Source of the DNA: JBEICQ01 sp046297395
GTDB taxonomy: Bacteria; Bacteroidota; Bacteroidia; UBA4408
Assembly (NCBI GenBank): GCA_046297395.1
Contig: JBKCNM010000005.1
Location: forward strand, 1 to 51,999
Direction of reading: 5' to 3'
DNA length: 51,999 bases
Shown here: positions 49,201 to 51,999 of the stretch, in pieces
How the letters are laid out: each line of letters begins with the position of its first letter
How positions within the stretch are numbered: position 1 is the stretch's first letter
Position numbers and translations under genes: made by a program
The notes under the pieces: model-generated
The model's database searches: none
What the model was told of the DNA's origin: nothing
What the model saw: only the letters and a program-made list of their open reading frames with translations

Positions 49201-51999
49201 GCATTTAAAGTAATCACCGGCAAAGGATTGATTGTTACAATGGCTTGTGCTGAAGCAACACAACCGTTTGCATCCGTAACAGTAACATTGGCTGTATCAC
49301 TCGCTGATACGATTACTGTTTGGGTGGTAAGTCCATTGTCCCACAAATAACTTGCACCCGCGTTGCCGGCATTTAGCGTAAACGAATTGCCTGCACAGGC
49401 TGTATAAGGTCCGCCTAAATTCACCACAGGACCACCCGTAGCTACAACAATGGTATCGGCTACTGTTCCGCATACATTGCTGACTTCAACACTGTAGCTT
49501 GCAGCTTGATTAACTAAAATTGAAGATGTTATGGAAGCATTGCTCCACAAGTAGGTACTGCCAATATTCAGTGCGTTTAGGATAATGCTTGTCCCGTTAC
49601 AAATGAGGGTATCATTTCCAAGATTCACCACAGGAAGATTCCTTACCACCACCTGGATGGTATCAATTGAAGTACCACAAAGATTGGTTACAGAAACAAA
49701 GTATGTTCCGGTCTGTGTAACAGTGTATGCCTGTGTGATTGCAAGACCATTGTTCCAGTTATATACCGAACCGGCTGATCCGGCATCAAGATTTATCGAG
49801 TCGCAAACCAGGGTGTCATTTCCTAATGACAATGTGGGTAATGCAAATGTATTGTCGTAATGGATGGTATCTGTTGCACTTCCACAGGCATTTGTAGCCA
49901 CCACAATATAATCGGAAGGAGTATTCACTGTGATGCTTTGGGTTGTGCTTGCAGCCAAATCATTCCACAGGAATTGTGTGCCAAATGGCTGTACTCCGGC
50001 ATTCAGCGTAATATTTCCACCGCAGGTATCCACATCCGGTCCTAAACTCACCGAAGGAACATTGATTACAACGATGTTCACAGTGTCGGAATTGATGGTA
50101 CATAAACCTGAAAGATGCGCATAATAGTATGCACCGGCCGTAGTTACAGTGATTGTATCAGCGCTTGCTGCGTTTGACCAGGTATTGTTGCCCGATAAAT
50201 TCACAGCGAGCTGCACACTTCCACCGGCACATATGGTATCATTTCCAATAACTGAAATAAATGCCTGTGGTAATATCTGATCGGTGATGTTAATCACTGA
50301 ATCAATAACGCAACCCGCAGAATCGGTGACTGACAAATTGTAGATTCCGGCTGTTAAACCTGTGAACAGTGAAGGACCATCAGGCAATGAATCGTTTAAT
50401 GTGATTGCATACGGACTGTTTCCACCAAGAATGGAGGTAATGGATAAAGTACCATTTGCATTCCCACATGTAGGTTGTGTCAGCGTAAATGTTGCCTGTT
50501 CAACCGGTGCCAAATATCCTACACTCACAACATCAGTGTATATACATCCTGCTGCATCCTGAATATATATCTCATAGTTGCCGGAGTCCAATGCTGTAAA
50601 CCCATTCAAGCCATTAAAGGTTCCTGTGGGTGACAAAACATAGCTGTATGGCGGCAAACCTCCTACAATACCGGAAACAATGATGGAGCCGTTGTTTGCA
50701 TTACATGTCTCGGGAATTCTGTTAATCGTAACATTGCTATAACCCGAACTTCCCGGAATCGAATCAATCAGGGTATAAATACATCCACTGCTGATTTCCC
50801 TTACATAAAAGGTATCTACACCTACCGCCAAGCTGTCAAATGTATCATTGCCGGTATAAACCAGATTATCCATTGAAAATTGCAAATTGGAAATACCAAT
50901 TTGACCGTTGATGCCAAGTACTTTCAGTGAACCATTGTTGAGACCACAGGATGCCGGAGTTATGGTATATTGTACCGTATCAATCGTGTTTGCCGATGGA
51001 AGAATATGTGGTATGGTATCACTGCAACCTGACAGGTCGCGAACAATCACCTGATAAATTCCCTGCGGCAATCCGGAGATCGTATCTGCCGAAAAACTAA
51101 GGCCGTTGTCTATCGATATTTCATATGGAGGTAATCCACCTGTTACACTCTGCAGGATGATGGCACCATCAGCAGAAGCACATGATGCTGTATCATTCGT
51201 GAATGTAGCAGAAGTAATAAATGGATGAATAGTCAATACAAGTGAATCTGTTCCGCATCCATTGCTGTGCAGGTGAAGACCACTTTGTGTGTAGGTACTG
51301 TCGTTCCAGAGGTAGCTGCCGCAGGCAGTTACTGTGTCACTTGAATTTGTAACCGGAGTGATGGTCAGCAGCAATGAATCTGTGCCGCATCCAGTGTTAT
51401 GCAGATGCAGACCACTTTCTGTATAGGTGCTGTCGTTCCAGAGGTAGCTGCCGCAACCAGTCACTGTATCACTTGTGTTTGTGATTGGGTTGATGGTCAG
51501 CAACAGCGAATCTGTTCCGCAGCCATTGTTATGCAGGTGCAGACCACTTTGTGTATAAGTGCTGTCGTTCCAGAAGTAGCTGCCGCAAGCAGTCACTGTG
51601 TCACTTGTGTTTGTAATCGGTGTGATGGTGAGCACCAATGAATCTGTTCCGCAGCCATTATTGTGCAGGTGAAGACCACTTTCTGTGTAAGTGCTGTCGT
51701 TCCAGAGGTAGCTGCCGCAAGCAGTTACTGTATCACTTGTGTTGGTGATTGGGTTGATGGTGAGCAATAGTGAATCTGTTCCGCAGCCATTGTTATGCAG
51801 ATGCAGACCACTTTGTGTATAGGTGCTGTCGTTCCAGAAGTAGCTGCCGCAAGCAGTCACTGTATCACTTGTGTTGGTACTCGGTGTGATGGTGAGCAAC
51901 AGTGAATCTGTTCCGCAGCCATTATTATGCAGGTGCAGACCACTTTGTGTGTAGGTGCTGTCGTTCCAGAGGTAGCTGCCGCAAGCAGTTACTGTATCA
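46218..51999 (-). CDS. Giant T9SS-secreted repeat adhesin (5' end outside window)
   Basis: At least 1927 codons, open to the window edge, so the signal peptide is not seen. From the visible N-terminal side: six 44-residue repeats (CGSYFWNDSTYTQSGLHLHN plus CGTDSLLLTI), SprB-like repeats (NGSIIVSGIVGGLPPYSYVL), Ig-like repeats with NLGNDTLVCDSINLDAGSAG, larger sandwich repeats (NPSYCRGTLPLLLTEGIPNG), a PKD-type domain (YSFTWLFGDGNSFSGSG), a fibronectin-like region, and a C-terminal T9SS type A domain (VYPNPTQGEVYVEM ... ASGVYTIQITNSQ). Very Asn/Ser/Thr-rich, typical of surface adhesins and gliding-associated SprB-like proteins. The downstream paralog starts 7 nt after its stop and shares the motif RGASNISTN before the sorting domain. 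Confidence 0.88.
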   Translation of the reverse strand, partial: DTVTACGSYLWNDSTYTQSGLHLHNNGCGTDSLLLTITPSTNTSDTVTACGSYFWNDSTYTQSGLHLHNNGCGTDSLLLTINPITNTSDTVTACGSYLWNDSTYTESGLHLHNNGCGTDSLVLTITPITNTSDTVTACGSYFWNDSTYTQSGLHLHNNGCGTDSLLLTINPITNTSDTVTGCGSYLWNDSTYTESGLHLHNTGCGTDSLLLTITPVTNSSDTVTACGSYLWNDSTYTQSGLHLHSNGCGTDSLVLTIHPFITSATFTNDTASCASADGAIILQSVTGGLPPYEISIDNGLSFSADTISGLPQGIYQVIVRDLSGCSDTIPHILPSANTIDTVQYTITPASCGLNNGSLKVLGINGQIGISNLQFSMDNLVYTGNDTFDSLAVGVDTFYVREISSGCIYTLIDSIPGSSGYSNVTINRIPETCNANNGSIIVSGIVGGLPPYSYVLSPTGTFNGLNGFTALDSGNYEIYIQDAAGCIYTDVVSVGYLAPVEQATFTLTQPTCGNANGTLSITSILGGNSPYAITLNDSLPDGPSLFTGLTAGIYNLSVTDSAGCVIDSVINITDQILPQAFISVIGNDTICAGGSVQLAVNLSGNNTWSNAASADTITVTTAGAYYYAHLSGLCTINSDTVNIVVINVPSVSLGPDVDTCGGNITLNAGVQPFGTQFLWNDLAASTTQSITVNTPSDYIVVATNACGSATDTIHYDNTFALPTLSLGNDTLVCDSINLDAGSAGSVYNWNNGLAITQAYTVTQTGTYFVSVTNLCGTSIDTIQVVVRNLPVVNLGNDTLICNGTSIILNALNIGSTYLWSNASITSSILVNQAASYSVEVSNVCGTVADTIVVATGGPVVNLGGPYTACAGNSFTLNAGNAGASYLWDNGLTTQTVIVSASDTANVTVTDANGCVASAQAIVTINPLPVITLNAASDSVCSDASPVQLNATPGGGSYLGYAVFSGFFYPSLTNQTADTSYQFSYTFTDANGCTSTVSDSVYVSSPPLVSLLPFADVCRNIDSVAVQGGLPLGGEYLIDGTVVTSGYIYPSQLSSGLHTLSYRVIQNACTVSTSQTFQILTTPSISFVNNPSYCRGTLPLLLTEGIPNGGVYTLNGNNLNGVFTPNTPGVFAITYTYTSSNGCTADSLYNITVNPSPAITITSSQNACINTSSFNLSATPAGGEWTVNGISAANGNITPSALGIGNHVAVYTVSDPVTGCVADTTITFVVNNTSSINFDPLGNICLGTPAFNLNQATPVGGVYRIDGVVSTQFNSLLLGIGAHTVSYEFTNASGCVSSSSQLVNVYQLSVDAGNTISSFCNLTSQLNPTSNYSGSQPLQYQWLPVNGLSSGIVANPNVSINQTQTYNLTITNGLCSATDSVTVNIGATDFNLDFSQNIQVMNQPPFNLVFFNNTPNAQNYSFTWLFGDGNSFSGSGPVPHTYNNNGTYTVTMIATYQNGCSDTLVRPNWIVCSGQSLCNHSATINQQSPLSYCVGSTSFISCNTASDFSYQWNINGFPITGATDSVYYPVVSGNYSVTIYRGGCPQTSQLVFVNMLPLPQAPVITSSGTLNLCASGEVTLQASGGYASYLWSNGATDQVIQVSSGGNYSVVVYDGNFCSATSGVFTLASSGLPPPNICAVTVDSTLNRNLVTWERPVNTALIDSFILYRETAVPDVFQPIHAQAFEDYSEFVDTIGMSNLWSPSVRSSRYRLAVIDTCGNMSLPGPPHKTLHLSSNLGFNAVNLSWNKYEGYPVDRYIVLRGDSLNNLDSVATVLADPNSDEVLWSDFPAPQGNKYYQVMFEFPESWNCTPSSGRMMAARRRGASNISTNFIIPGPGQGIVELDQFQANVYPNPTQGEVYVEMDANKAESGVQIRIFDGLGKLTADYQLSGFKGKRTALLNLADYASGVYTIQITNSQTTINKRIVLQ
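51227..51999 (-). repeat. 132-bp tandem repeat, six copies visible
   Basis: The marker TCGTTCCAG (plus strand) recurs at 51301, 51433, 51565, 51697, 51829 and 51961, exactly 132 bp apart, so each unit is 44 codons. Copies are near-identical in DNA, differing mainly in F/L before WNDS, Q/E before SGLH and N/S/T before GCGTDS. Each unit has two Cys (ACGS and GCGT). The array continues beyond the window. Confidence 0.95.

Noticed and set aside
51227..51999. Evenly spaced repeats as a CRISPR array
   Set aside because: The unit is 132 bp with no unrelated spacers between short repeats, and the whole array is one open reading frame.

Overview
The window looks like a chromosomal segment from a Bacteroidota bacterium. 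The evidence is: four large secreted proteins, all with type IX secretion (T9SS) C-terminal sorting domains; a Rho factor with the family's long low-complexity insert; DUF4407 and DUF4199 proteins; a GH3/beta-lactamase fusion; and promoters of the Bacteroidota type (-7 box TAnnTTTG, sometimes with a -33 TTG). Shine-Dalgarno sequences are essentially absent. I cannot name a genus. I see no phage, insertion sequence or CRISPR array; the accessory character lies in the repeat adhesins and a few broken genes.

Layout. 1-1114 (minus): an unrecognised gene followed by DUF4407, cut by the window edge. 1475-4530 (minus): mazG, rho and DUF4199; rho has an in-frame TGA inside its N-terminal domain. 4565-14040 (plus): an M28 peptidase, gatA, a TolC-type outer-membrane protein and an HlyD-type adaptor, then a tightly packed run of tsaB, DNA polymerase III delta', an HD phosphohydrolase and mtgA with 1-4 bp overlaps. 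14122-16878 (minus): a cyclophilin, an exported coiled-coil protein with an in-frame TAG, and a TauE-like permease. 16939-20772: a small lipoprotein, a conserved hypothetical and a T9SS sialidase-like/SprB-repeat protein. 20861-22296 (minus): a methyltransferase and a MacB/LolD-type ABC ATPase. 22390-23899 (plus): rodA, tRNA-Gly(GCC) and tRNA-Leu(UAA), facing leuS (minus). 26822-35374 (plus): the GH3/beta-lactamase fusion, a MacB-type permease, asnS, rpoN and pabB. 35411-38709: a PKD-domain T9SS protein and a sensor/regulator gene wrecked by an internal deletion. 38822-42184 (minus): exbB-exbD-tonB-folC. 42436-42816: a small lipoprotein. 42866-51999 (minus): two tandem paralogous giant T9SS adhesins; the second carries a 6-copy 132-bp tandem repeat running off the window.

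How the genes fit together: most of the content is housekeeping (translation, replication, cell wall, nucleotide clean-up, sigma-54). On top of it sit envelope functions: TonB energisation, a dispersed TolC/adaptor/ABC set that could form a MacAB-TolC-like exporter, and T9SS-delivered adhesins.

Most notable: (i) the rho reading frame is interrupted by TGA in a clearly recognisable Rho_N domain; (ii) the exported coiled-coil gene continues in frame for 58 codons past a TAG, ending in a 4-bp overlap with the next gene; (iii) the adaptor's membrane anchor can only be translated from an ATT; (iv) at seven genes the -7 box lies only 6-9 nt before the start codon, implying leaderless or near-leaderless mRNAs, including a 34-bp divergent promoter between mazG and the peptidase gene; (v) a LuxR-type helix-turn-helix remnant is joined out of frame to a propeller sensor gene.
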